Source: MFWN01 sp964594115
GTDB taxonomy: Archaea; Nanobdellota; Nanobdellia; Pacearchaeales; GW2011-AR1
NCBI GenBank assembly: GCA_964594115.1
Contig: CAZQLD010000003.1
Coordinates: forward strand, 9,388 to 73,387
Direction: 5' to 3'
Length of the DNA stretch: 64,000 bases
Shown here: positions 50,335 to 57,844 of the stretch, one piece after another
How positions within the stretch are numbered: position 1 is the first letter of the stretch
How the letters are laid out: the number at the start of each line of letters is the position of its first letter
Notes under the pieces: model-generated
The model's database searches: none
The model's input: the letters and a program-made list of their open reading frames with translations, nothing else
What the model was told of the DNA's origin: nothing
Translations under genes and position numbers: made by a program

Positions 50335-50395
50335 AATTTTCTTTCTTAGTTTTTTCTTTCTAAATGTTTCCTTGGTTCTAAAAAAGAAAGTTTGC
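50335..50395 (-). repeat. Leader repeat family 2, copy upstream of paralogue C
   Basis: The blocks 50335-50370 and 50378-50395 are identical to the pilin-operon copy at 37942-37977 and 37984-38001. Sense-strand TTTATAAAAGAGGTAAAC lies between the repeat and the gene start, 43 bases before the ATG. Confidence 0.82.
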
Positions 50396-50404
50396 ATCTT
50401 TTAT

Positions 50405-50701
50405 TTATAACTCAATTTCTTCTTCTTCTGAAATTTCTGCTTCTGCTAATTCATCTTGCATAGGAAGACTTGCTTTACTGACAATACAAACATCTCCAAT
50501 TGCCTTAACAAATTGATGAGGAATCACAACTCCTCTTGCCCCTCCTAAAAAAGAACCTATGCCTCCTGCAACCTTAATTCTCCAGCTGTCTACTTTGTTC
50601 TCAACAAGATTCACTTCTTCTATTTCACCAAAATAATCTCCTGAATCTGTATAAACTCTTTTACCTACGACTTCTGATATCTTTTTTATTTTGATTGGCA
50701 T
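50405..50701 (-). CDS. PRC-barrel domain protein
   Basis: A 98-residue beta-barrel: KIKKISEVVGKRVYTDSGDY, FGEIEEVNLVENKVDSWRI, GGARGVVIPHQFVKAIGDVCIV and an acidic tail. Archaeal stand-alone PRC-barrel proteins are frequent and some are linked to CdvA-like division or RNA metabolism. The ATG at 50701 follows a TATA (AATATATAAAC) by 25 bp and replaces the TTG one codon upstream. Confidence 0.88.
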   Translation of the reverse strand: MPIKIKKISEVVGKRVYTDSGDYFGEIEEVNLVENKVDSWRIKVAGGIGSFLGGARGVVIPHQFVKAIGDVCIVSKASLPMQDELAEAEISEEEEIEL

Positions 50702-50807
50702 CAATACAAAAAAAGAAAGTAGTTTATATATTTTTCTATAGAGAAAAATATATTATTAAGAAGTTGCTAAGGGATAGATTTATAAAAATTCATTGGTTTA
50801 AATTCTT

Positions 50808-51449
50808 ATGTTTAAACTGAAAGAGCTAGGAAACATAATAATTGTAATAATATTATTTGCATTCCTAATACGTTTTCTGCAAGATCTCAATGCATTCTTA
50901 ACTGGCTTAATAATTGCTTTTGCGATAATAACTGTTAATATTCTTACAAAAAAAATTATGGCCTCTTATCTTGAGGCAGAAATAGAACAGAAAATATGGC
51001 ATTTTCAAAGATGGGGTTATTACACGAGAAGTCAGTTTAAAAAACCAAAACCAATAGGAGCTATCTTGCCGTTTATCCTTGTCTGGCTTTCTTATCCAAC
51101 TGGCTTTCTCAAACTACTGACATTTTTACAGTTTGATGTTAAACCTACTTCTGCAAGAGCAGCTAAAAGACACGGACTTCACAGATACATTGAAATGACA
51201 GAATGGCATATAGCCTTAATCGCAGGAATCGGAATTTTTGCAAATCTTGTGCTCGCAATAATTGCATATATAATTGGCAATCCAATTATGTTAGATATAG
51301 CTAAATATAGTATTTATTATGCCGCATGGAACATGCTTCCAATAAGTCAACTAGATGGAACAAAAATCTTTTTTGGAAGTAGGATATTGTATACCCTTTT
51401 AGCAATATTAACGCTAATTAGTTTAGGATATGCTTTGTTTTTAGTATAA
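50808..51449 (+). CDS. Site-2-protease-like membrane protein without HExxH
   Basis: A 213-residue protein with five or six membrane helices. The C-terminal motif AAWNMLPISQLDGTKIFFGS is the NxxPxxxLDG signature of M50 intramembrane proteases, and IALIAGIGIFANLVLAIIAY recalls the helix with the AGPxxN motif. The place of HExxH, however, reads IEMTEWHIALIAG, so the metal site is broken. It may be a catalytically dead relative with a chaperone or regulatory task. A TATA box (GATTTATAAAAAT) lies 25 bp upstream. Confidence 0.75.
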   Translation: MFKLKELGNIIIVIILFAFLIRFLQDLNAFLTGLIIAFAIITVNILTKKIMASYLEAEIEQKIWHFQRWGYYTRSQFKKPKPIGAILPFILVWLSYPTGFLKLLTFLQFDVKPTSARAAKRHGLHRYIEMTEWHIALIAGIGIFANLVLAIIAYIIGNPIMLDIAKYSIYYAAWNMLPISQLDGTKIFFGSRILYTLLAILTLISLGYALFLV

Positions 51450-51483
51450 TTAGTTATATAAACTATTCTTATCTTCAAATAAA

Positions 51484-53049
51484 ATGCCAGACAAGGTCCT
51501 AAAAACAATAAAGCCAAGAAAATACCAGCAGGAAATCTATGAAACTTGCAAAGATAAAAACTGTCTTGTAGTTCTTCCAACAGGAATTGGAAAAACCCTT
51601 GTTGCGTTAATGCTCTCTATTAACAGACAGAAAACCGTTCCTGGAACAAAAACTCTTTTTTTAGCCCCAACAAAGCCTTTAGCCGAACAACACGAATCTT
51701 ATTTTAAAAAGCATCTTCCAGAATTATTTGCAACCATGGAGCTTTTTACAGGAAAAGTAAAAGCAGAAAAAAGGAGAAAATTATGGCAAAACGCTGATAT
51801 CATATTTTCAACACCCCAGTGTGTTGCAAATGACATAAAAAGCAATCTTTATGATTTAAAACTTGTCTCGCTCTTAATTGAAGATGAATGCCATCGCTGT
51901 CTTAAAAATTATGCTTATACTTTTGTAGCAAAAAAATACAAAGAACAGGCCGAACATCCAAGAATACTGGGACTAACCGCAAGCCCAGGAACAGAAAAAG
52001 AGAAAATTAGGAAGATAGCTGAAAATCTTGAAATTGAAACTATTGAATTAAGAACAAGAGAGAGCGAGGATGTTAAAGAGTATCTTCAGGAATTAGAGTT
52101 CAAAATTATAAAATTAGAGTTTCCAGAAGAATTCAGAGAAATAACAAAAATGATAAGAAAACTTTATGAAAAAAAAGTGCAAGAAATAAAAAACAGAAAA
52201 CTTATTTTTAAACCCGCAAATAAAATAAGTCTTTTAGAAACCCAAAGTAAAATTATGAAAGCTATTTCATCAGGAAACCGGCATTTTAATTATTTAATGG
52301 GTGCAAGTGTTTGTGCCCAGGCAATTAAACTCTCTCACCTAATAGAACTTTTAGAAACCCAAACCCTCCATACCTCTTTAAATTATATCAAATCAATTTT
52401 TGAACAGGCAAATCAAAACAAATCAAAAGCAGCAAAACAAATAGCTAAAAATCCGGAATTTAATTCAGCATATGTTAAAGTGACTGATTTGATATCAAGA
52501 AAACTTGAACACCCAAAACTTTTTGAATTGCATTCAATTATAGAAGAGTCAATTGAAAAAAATCCTAAAAGCAAGATTATTGTATTCTCCCAGTATAGGG
52601 ACACTGTAATTAAAATCTGTAAAACCCTTAATCAAATTCCAAATATAAATGCAAAGGTTTTTGTCGGACAGAGTAAAAAAAGAGAATCAGGACTTTCACA
52701 AAAAGAACAGCACGAGATTTTAAGTGAATTCAAACAGGGAAAAATCAATATAATCTGCTCAACATCAATAGGAGAAGAAGGGCTTGATATTCCAGAAGTT
52801 AATTCTGTTATTTTTTATGAGCCTATCCCTTCTGCAATCAGAAAAATTCAGAGGGCAGGAAGAACAGCAAGATTAATGAAAGGAAAACTAGTCATCTTGC
52901 TAACAAAAGATACGCTTGACGAAATATTTTATTATGCATCAAGAGCAAAAGAAAAAAGAATGTATAAGGCAATTGACAGTATAAAATCAGATTTGGATAA
53001 TAAACCTATAAGAAAAGAACCTAAAAAAGCTCAAAAAACCTTATTTTAA
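51484..53049 (+). CDS. hef: Hef-type DNA repair helicase, stand-alone
   Basis: An SF2 helicase of 521 residues that matches the helicase half of euryarchaeal Hef/FANCM: Q-motif-like KPRKYQQEIYE, Walker A LPTGIGKT (31-38), DEAH-type EDECH (132-136), TASPGT, and the C-terminal helicase motifs VFSQYRD and STSIGEEGLDIPEVN with QRAGRTAR. It unwinds forked DNA at stalled replication forks. The nuclease half of Hef is not fused but encoded separately at 54761. The C terminus ends AQKTLF, a minimal PCNA-binding box. Confidence 0.92.
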   Translation: MPDKVLKTIKPRKYQQEIYETCKDKNCLVVLPTGIGKTLVALMLSINRQKTVPGTKTLFLAPTKPLAEQHESYFKKHLPELFATMELFTGKVKAEKRRKLWQNADIIFSTPQCVANDIKSNLYDLKLVSLLIEDECHRCLKNYAYTFVAKKYKEQAEHPRILGLTASPGTEKEKIRKIAENLEIETIELRTRESEDVKEYLQELEFKIIKLEFPEEFREITKMIRKLYEKKVQEIKNRKLIFKPANKISLLETQSKIMKAISSGNRHFNYLMGASVCAQAIKLSHLIELLETQTLHTSLNYIKSIFEQANQNKSKAAKQIAKNPEFNSAYVKVTDLISRKLEHPKLFELHSIIEESIEKNPKSKIIVFSQYRDTVIKICKTLNQIPNINAKVFVGQSKKRESGLSQKEQHEILSEFKQGKINIICSTSIGEEGLDIPEVNSVIFYEPIPSAIRKIQRAGRTARLMKGKLVILLTKDTLDEIFYYASRAKEKRMYKAIDSIKSDLDNKPIRKEPKKAQKTLF

Positions 53050-53112
53050 CCAAAAACAGAGTATATATCCTATCTTAACAAAACTTATAAATCATTTTTA
53101 ATCTAAAAACTA

Positions 53113-54177
53113 ATGCCAGAAATATATCAGTTTAAAGTACATAAGGCAACAGCAGAATATAATGGAGAATCCTTAATTATTAAACTTTGGTATCCTAAGA
53201 ATCCTCAGATTATTAAGGAACGATTAGGAGCCAATCCAGAATGGGGTGTAAAAGTTCTTGAAACTCTCATAAGTAAAGGCTTTGCCAATTTAGCTAATAA
53301 AAATAATCCGGTTAAACCTCCAAGCGCAGGTTCTTTGATTGTTCTAAACGATGAAGTATTTGTCTGCCACAGAAGAGACAGATACGCGCCAACACATAAA
53401 TTATACCATAGTGCTTCTGCAGGCTTTCCTCAAAACAAACGAGCTCTTTTTACTAAAAAAGGACTTCTAGACCTTGCCTTAACAGAAACAGCAGAAGAAA
53501 CTCTTTTAACAAGAGATAAAAAACCAAGATTAGTAGTAACTCCAGAACTAGAAAAATACATAATAGAATCGTCCAAAAGACTAGGATTTGACTTACAAAC
53601 ATATAAAGTAAAAGAAGAGCTTGCAACCGGTAAAGACACTTTAGAAGTTTATAACTATGCTGGAGAGCTTATTTTTTCTGCTAAAGGTTTTTTAAATATA
53701 ATGTTTGATGCAGATACAAGCATAAGTTTTTTACAACTAAGATATCTTGATATTTCTTCAAAAGAAGTTCTGCCAGTAGATGCTGAAGGAAAACTAGAGG
53801 GAACCTTTGAACATTATAATAGAGAATCTTTTTTAATTCACACTAAAGAAATTGAAGGATTAAAATTTGCCTCTCCTTTAAAAAATCCAAGAGTTTTCCA
53901 AACAAAATTAGGAGGAAGATTTCCTAAAATATATACTCCCAAACTCTCTCCTGAAAACTACCTGGGCCCAGGAGCAACTCTTGTCACACAACCTTATCTT
54001 TTTGCTCCAGAAGATTTACTAACTGCTTGTTTAGATGGATTAGGAGTAAAAGGCTATAAAGGAAGAAAACTGTATCTAGAACTCTGGAAAGAAAAAACAT
54101 TATTAAAAGACGCTGATGGAAAAATAGAGAATATAAACGAATCCTGCTTAATCCCCAAAGAATTTTTGAGAAAATGA
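53113..54177 (+). CDS. Nudix-fold-like protein (354 residues)
   Basis: The N-terminal half (LIVLNDEVFVCHRRDRYAPT and SASAGFPQNKRALFTKKGLL with ALTETAEETLL) looks like a Nudix domain, with the GX5EX7 core replaced in part (ETAEET retained). The second half is beta-rich and unassigned. Overlap with the next HAD gene as ATGA shows they are cotranscribed; the pair might act on a nucleotide or sugar phosphate. Confidence in family is moderate. Confidence 0.62.
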   Translation: MPEIYQFKVHKATAEYNGESLIIKLWYPKNPQIIKERLGANPEWGVKVLETLISKGFANLANKNNPVKPPSAGSLIVLNDEVFVCHRRDRYAPTHKLYHSASAGFPQNKRALFTKKGLLDLALTETAEETLLTRDKKPRLVVTPELEKYIIESSKRLGFDLQTYKVKEELATGKDTLEVYNYAGELIFSAKGFLNIMFDADTSISFLQLRYLDISSKEVLPVDAEGKLEGTFEHYNRESFLIHTKEIEGLKFASPLKNPRVFQTKLGGRFPKIYTPKLSPENYLGPGATLVTQPYLFAPEDLLTACLDGLGVKGYKGRKLYLELWKEKTLLKDADGKIENINESCLIPKEFLRK

Positions 54178-54740
54178 AGGCTGTATTTTTAGACAGAGAT
54201 GGGGTAGTTATTAAAGATACACATCATTTACACAGCATAAAAGATGTGGAACTTCTTCCAAAAGCAGCAGAAGCTATAAGAAAATTAAATGAAAAGGATT
54301 ATAAAGCTATTATAATTACAAACCAGCCAGTTGTTGCTCGGGGGCTTTGCACAGAAGAAGAAGCTATAGAAATAAATAATTATATAAAAGAATTATTACT
54401 AAAAGAAAACGCAAGAATTGATGCTGTTTATTACTGCCCTCATCACCCAACAGCAGGGGATAACCCAAAATATACAAAAGTATGCGAGTGCAGAAAACCA
54501 AAACCGGGAATGATATTACAAGCAGCTAGAGATTTCAAAATAAATAATCTTGAAGAGTGCTTTATAGTAGGAGATACAACAGGGGATATAAAAGCTGGAA
54601 AAGCAGCAGGATGCAAAACTATTCTAGTTAAAACAGGCTACGGGGGGAAGGATGGCTTTCAAGATGCTATTCCAGATTATACAACAGATAACCTTTATAC
54701 TGCAGTTGCTTCAATAATACTAAAGGAAAATAATATATAG
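54174..54740 (+). CDS. HAD-IIIA phosphatase, GmhB-like
   Basis: The 188-residue protein has HAD motif I LDRDGVVI (Asp7, Asp9), TNQPVVARG, a zinc-binding YYCPHHPTAGD...KVCECRKPKPGM and motif IV VGDTTGDIKAG. This combination matches D,D-heptose 1,7-bisphosphate 7-phosphatase and histidinol-phosphatase relatives. Without heptose synthesis genes in the window the substrate is uncertain; another sugar phosphate is likely. It overlaps the preceding gene by four bases. Confidence 0.88.
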   Translation: MKAVFLDRDGVVIKDTHHLHSIKDVELLPKAAEAIRKLNEKDYKAIIITNQPVVARGLCTEEEAIEINNYIKELLLKENARIDAVYYCPHHPTAGDNPKYTKVCECRKPKPGMILQAARDFKINNLEECFIVGDTTGDIKAGKAAGCKTILVKTGYGGKDGFQDAIPDYTTDNLYTAVASIILKENNI

Positions 54741-54760
54741 GTTCATATTCTTTCTCTAAA

Positions 54761-55384
54761 ATGAAACTTATAGCTGACCTTCATGAAAAAAACTCATTAG
54801 TCGCATCAGAGCTTGTTAGTTTAGGTGTGAATGTTGAATTCAAACATCTGAAAGTAGCAGATTATCTTATTGGGGAGGTTGCAGTAGAAAGAAAAACAAT
54901 TTCTGATTTTATAAACAGTATGATAAATAAAAGACTTCTTCGTCAACTAGAGGAATTAAAACAATACGCAAAAAGACTCTTGATTATAGAAGGGATTGAA
55001 GAACAAGAGCTTTACAATGATGAGCCAGAAGGAATGCACGGAAACTCAATAAGAGGCATGCTTCTCTACACTTCTTTAGAAGCAAACTGCCCAATAATTT
55101 TTTCAAAAGATTATAAAGATACTGCTAAATTCCTTTTTCTTATAGCAAGAAGAATGGAAAAAACAAAAACTCCAATCTCTTTACACGCAAAAAAAAGAAA
55201 CCTCTCATTTAAAGAGCAAAAACAATATATTTTAGAATCATTTCCAGGAATCGGCCCAGCAACAGCAAAAAAACTTCTTAAAAAATTTAAAACAATTAAC
55301 AACATAATTAATGCTCCAGATGAAGAATTAGAAAAGATTTTGAAGAGTAAGATGAAACATTTCAGGAAGCTTTTAGCCAGTTAA
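54761..55384 (+). CDS. XPF/Hef-type structure-specific nuclease, stand-alone
   Basis: The 207-residue protein has the ERCC4 nuclease domain: IADLHEKNSLVASELVSLG, VADYLIGEVAVERKTISDF (Asp34, Glu43-Arg44-Lys45), INSMINKRLLRQLEEL, and a C-terminal tandem helix-hairpin-helix (SFPGIGPATAKKLLKKF). It corresponds to the nuclease half of Hef. The helicase half is 1.7 kb upstream with two unrelated genes between, so the two should work as separate polypeptides, perhaps joined on PCNA. Confidence 0.92.
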   Translation: MKLIADLHEKNSLVASELVSLGVNVEFKHLKVADYLIGEVAVERKTISDFINSMINKRLLRQLEELKQYAKRLLIIEGIEEQELYNDEPEGMHGNSIRGMLLYTSLEANCPIIFSKDYKDTAKFLFLIARRMEKTKTPISLHAKKRNLSFKEQKQYILESFPGIGPATAKKLLKKFKTINNIINAPDEELEKILKSKMKHFRKLLAS

Positions 55385-55716
55385 GGTTTTAAAAACTTGT
55401 TAGTATCAATAAAATATCTTTCCAAAAAAACACCTACATCAATCGTATAATCATCTTCTTCACCATGTCTCTCAGCTTTATAAGAAGGAATTATTGCAAC
55501 TGGAATTGAATTATCTATATGCCACTGTGTATTGTAAAAAAGATTTTGCATATAACTAAAAATTGCAACACTATATTCTGGCTTTATTTTACAAGAGCTA
55601 TGGAGAACAATTCTTTTTGGATTCAAACCTTTGGGATTTAGGCTATTTTTTCCTTGAATATCTCTAACACTTTCACTAACTAATTCTTCAATTTTTTCTT
55701 TCAAATGTTTTCTCAT
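55381..55716 (-). CDS. Uncharacterised 111-residue protein
   Basis: A soluble protein beginning MRKHLKEKIEELVSESVRD, with the segment RIVLHSSCKIKPEYSVAIFSY and a C-terminal acidic stretch. No motif or family is recognised. Its last four bases overlap the nuclease gene in tail-to-tail orientation. Its own promoter region (about 55720-55800) is AT-rich and ordinary. Confidence 0.6.
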   Translation of the reverse strand: MRKHLKEKIEELVSESVRDIQGKNSLNPKGLNPKRIVLHSSCKIKPEYSVAIFSYMQNLFYNTQWHIDNSIPVAIIPSYKAERHGEEDDYTIDVGVFLERYFIDTNKFLKP

Positions 55717-55806
55717 TAAAATACAAAAAGCACACTCATCTTTAAAAATAAATTTGCAATAGAAAATATGCTTTATAGTAAACTATTTAATATAGAAAGG
55801 GTTTAT

Positions 55807-56367
55807 TCATAGGGTATTTATTTTTTGTGTTAATTTATACTCCCCTATATCACTATAAACAGGTCCTTCTGGAGATAACTCTGATTTTTTTAAAAAAAAG
55901 CTTTTTATTTTAAATCTGATTTTCTTAACCTTGATATTTTTCAGATACCTAATTAAACCCTGTCTGTCTCCAACTTTTTTAACTCTTGCAATTGTTATAT
56001 GTGACATAAACCTAAATTCTGGCTCAAATAAATCCTTTAATGCTTTATCGATTTGTTTTTGTAACTCAAAAACCCTCTTACCCTCTAACTTAACCCAAAT
56101 AATTTTAATGAATTTTTTAGAAAAAGCTCCTGCCTCTCCAAGCCCAGCTTCAAAATTATCAAATTTTATTTCTCTTAACTTTTCTTTAATCTTCTCTATG
56201 GTTTCTTCATCAATCTCTCCAAGAAATTTGAGAGTTAGGTGTAAATTCTCAGGTTCTGTAAACTTTCCAGCAAAAAGATTCTGTCTTCCAATCTTTTCCT
56301 GGATTTTTTTTATTTCATTTATTGCTTCCCGAGGCAAATCCAGAGCAATAAAACATCTTTTTGTCAT
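55807..56367 (-). CDS. thpR: RNA 2',3'-cyclic phosphodiesterase (2'-5' RNA ligase family, ThpR)
   Basis: The two HxTx motifs of the 2H family are present: HLTLKFLG and HITIARVK, in a 186-residue LigT-like fold starting RCFIALDLPREAINEIKKIQ. The enzymes open 2',3'-cyclic phosphates and can join tRNA halves with 2'-5' bonds in vitro. In an archaeon with intron-bearing tRNAs the link to tRNA processing is suggestive, but RtcB is the usual ligase. The ATG follows the arginase-family gene stop by two bases. Confidence 0.92.
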   Translation of the reverse strand: MTKRCFIALDLPREAINEIKKIQEKIGRQNLFAGKFTEPENLHLTLKFLGEIDEETIEKIKEKLREIKFDNFEAGLGEAGAFSKKFIKIIWVKLEGKRVFELQKQIDKALKDLFEPEFRFMSHITIARVKKVGDRQGLIRYLKNIKVKKIRFKIKSFFLKKSELSPEGPVYSDIGEYKLTQKINTL

Positions 56368-56369
56368 TT

Positions 56370-57161
56370 TTAAACCATTTCAGCTAATAACTTAGCCCCA
56401 AGTTTAACTGTCCTGTTACTAATATCTTTATCAGGATTAATTTCGACAATATCTGCAGCTTTAAAATTTTTCAATAATTTTAATCTCTGTAGAAAATAAA
56501 TCATCTCTCTAGATGTTAAACCACCTGGCTCCGGATAACCTGTTCCAGGGGCATAAGCTGGATCTACTGCATCAATATCAAGACTGATATAAAAAGCACC
56601 AGCTTCTTTTGCTCTTTCCATTAATAAATCACAAACATCTTGCCTGTTTTCCTGAATCTGTTGCATGCTTATTATTTTGATTTTCTTTTCAGCAAGAAAA
56701 GCTCTTTCATCTGGCCATAAATTACGGGTTGTGACTAAGATAATATTCTCAACAGGAAATCCCTCTTCAATTATCTTTCTTAGCCACTCTTCATGTGTTG
56801 GTTCTCTCAAAGGCTTCATACAATCAGCATGAGCATCAAAAACAATCAAAAAGGGATTTTCAAAACACTCTTTAAAAGCCTTAACTAAGCTATAACTTAT
56901 AAAATGATCTCCTCCAACAAACAAAACCTTATCTTGCTCTGAAAAAGCTTGTTTAGCACTTTTATAAATCAGCTCACTTGCTTCTTTAATATCATTATTA
57001 TCAACATGTATCTCCTCTAAATCAAGAAGTTTTTTATCTATAATTTTCCCTTTTTCATTTGTATAAATATCATCCAAAGATTTCAGAATCTCAACTGGTG
57101 CTTTTTCACAACCTTGTGTTTTCCCTAATCCATTTATTCCTTTAACTCTTATAATCTGCAT
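56370..57161 (-). CDS. Arginase/agmatinase-family ureohydrolase
   Basis: The three metal-binding clusters of the family are intact in the 263-residue product: VGGDHFISYSLV, VFDAHADCMKP and SLDIDAVDPAYAPGTGYPEPGG. The manganese enzymes hydrolyse arginine, agmatine or related guanidines; which one is not decided by these motifs. The ATG at 57161 is 24.5 bp from a palindromic TATA (57181-57190), so it is favoured over the TTG five codons upstream. It is cotranscribed with thpR. Confidence 0.92.
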   Translation of the reverse strand: MQIIRVKGINGLGKTQGCEKAPVEILKSLDDIYTNEKGKIIDKKLLDLEEIHVDNNDIKEASELIYKSAKQAFSEQDKVLFVGGDHFISYSLVKAFKECFENPFLIVFDAHADCMKPLREPTHEEWLRKIIEEGFPVENIILVTTRNLWPDERAFLAEKKIKIISMQQIQENRQDVCDLLMERAKEAGAFYISLDIDAVDPAYAPGTGYPEPGGLTSREMIYFLQRLKLLKNFKAADIVEINPDKDISNRTVKLGAKLLAEMV

Positions 57162-57180
57162 TTTTCTCAAAAACAAAACA

Positions 57181-57190
57181 TATTTAAATA
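57181..57190. promoter_or_regulatory. Palindromic TATA element of a divergent promoter
   Basis: TATTTAAATA is its own reverse complement. Its centre is 24.5 bp from the arginase-family ATG on the minus strand. On the plus strand the small membrane protein starts 45 bp away after a Shine-Dalgarno site, which leaves a leader of about 20 bases. Confidence 0.6.
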
Positions 57191-57217
57191 CCTTTTTCCT
57201 CGTAAAAATAATTAAAA

Positions 57218-57226
57218 AAGGAGGTT
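57218..57226 (+). promoter_or_regulatory. Strong Shine-Dalgarno site
   Basis: AAGGAGGTT stands five bases before the ATG of the four-helix protein at 57231. The same AAAAAAGGAGGTTAAAAATG context recurs before 57663 but is rare in the window, where most messages look leaderless. Confidence 0.75.
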
Positions 57227-57230
57227 AAAA

Positions 57231-57575
57231 ATGGGTAATGAAGTCATTGGAAAATGGGCTTTTTTAATTGGTCTAATCATTGCAGTAATCGCAGGCTTTA
57301 TTTCAGGATATACAGAAATAATCCTTATAGTTTTATTTGTACTTGGACTAGTAGTGGGTTTCCTTAACATCATTGAAAAGAATGTTGTCAAATTCTTAGT
57401 GGCAATAGCTACATTGTTAATACTGGGAGTAGGAAGTTTAAGTGCTCTTGAGATACTTGGAATAGTTAACACATATCTTATTGCAATCTTAGGAAACTTC
57501 ATAGCATTTGTAAGTGCTGCAGCTTTGGTTGTATCAATAAAAGCCATCATAGAAACAAGCAAGATCCAAGCCTAA
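57231..57575 (+). CDS. Four-helix membrane protein (114 residues)
   Basis: The protein is almost entirely hydrophobic, with four predicted helices (WAFLIGLIIAVIAGFISGY, EIILIVLFVLGLVVGFLNI, FLVAIATLLILGVG, FIAFVSAAALVVS) and short charged ends. No family is recognised. It is preceded by the strongest Shine-Dalgarno sites of the window and followed by a related short gene, so high expression is likely. It might be a small transporter component or membrane organiser; there is no evidence for either. Confidence 0.72.
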   Translation: MGNEVIGKWAFLIGLIIAVIAGFISGYTEIILIVLFVLGLVVGFLNIIEKNVVKFLVAIATLLILGVGSLSALEILGIVNTYLIAILGNFIAFVSAAALVVSIKAIIETSKIQA

Positions 57576-57649
57576 ATTTATTTTTTTAATTTTATATTTT
57601 TTGAATCATAAAGTATTTAAAGGATATTTTATTCCTATAAATAATAAAA

Positions 57650-57657
57650 AAGGAGGT
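57650..57657 (+). promoter_or_regulatory. Strong Shine-Dalgarno site, second copy
   Basis: AAGGAGGT lies five bases before the ATG of the 52-residue protein in the same sequence context as at 57218. A TATA-like AGTATTTAAAGG lies at 57612-57623, so this gene has its own promoter. Confidence 0.75.
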
Positions 57658-57662
57658 TAAAA

Positions 57663-57821
57663 ATGGATAAAATAGGTGCAATTTTAGTAACAATAATAGG
57701 AATCTTACTTGTACTGCCCTTAATTGGAGTTACTCAATTAGGAGTGGCTGCTGATTGGATAATCGCCTTAGCAGTATTAGTAATTGGAGTCTTAGGGTTA
57801 ATACAAACCCTTAAAAAATAA
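57663..57821 (+). CDS. 52-residue two-helix membrane protein
   Basis: The small gene encodes MDKIGAILVTIIGILLVLPL, a short linker LGVAADW, and a second helix IIALAVLVIGVLGLIQTLKK. Its leader is nearly identical to that of the preceding four-helix gene, which suggests duplication of the promoter/leader and coexpression in quantity. No family is recognised, but tiny two-helix proteins of this kind are common in DPANN genomes. Confidence 0.7.
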   Translation: MDKIGAILVTIIGILLVLPLIGVTQLGVAADWIIALAVLVIGVLGLIQTLKK

Positions 57822-57844
57822 ACACTTTTTCTTTTTTTATTTTT

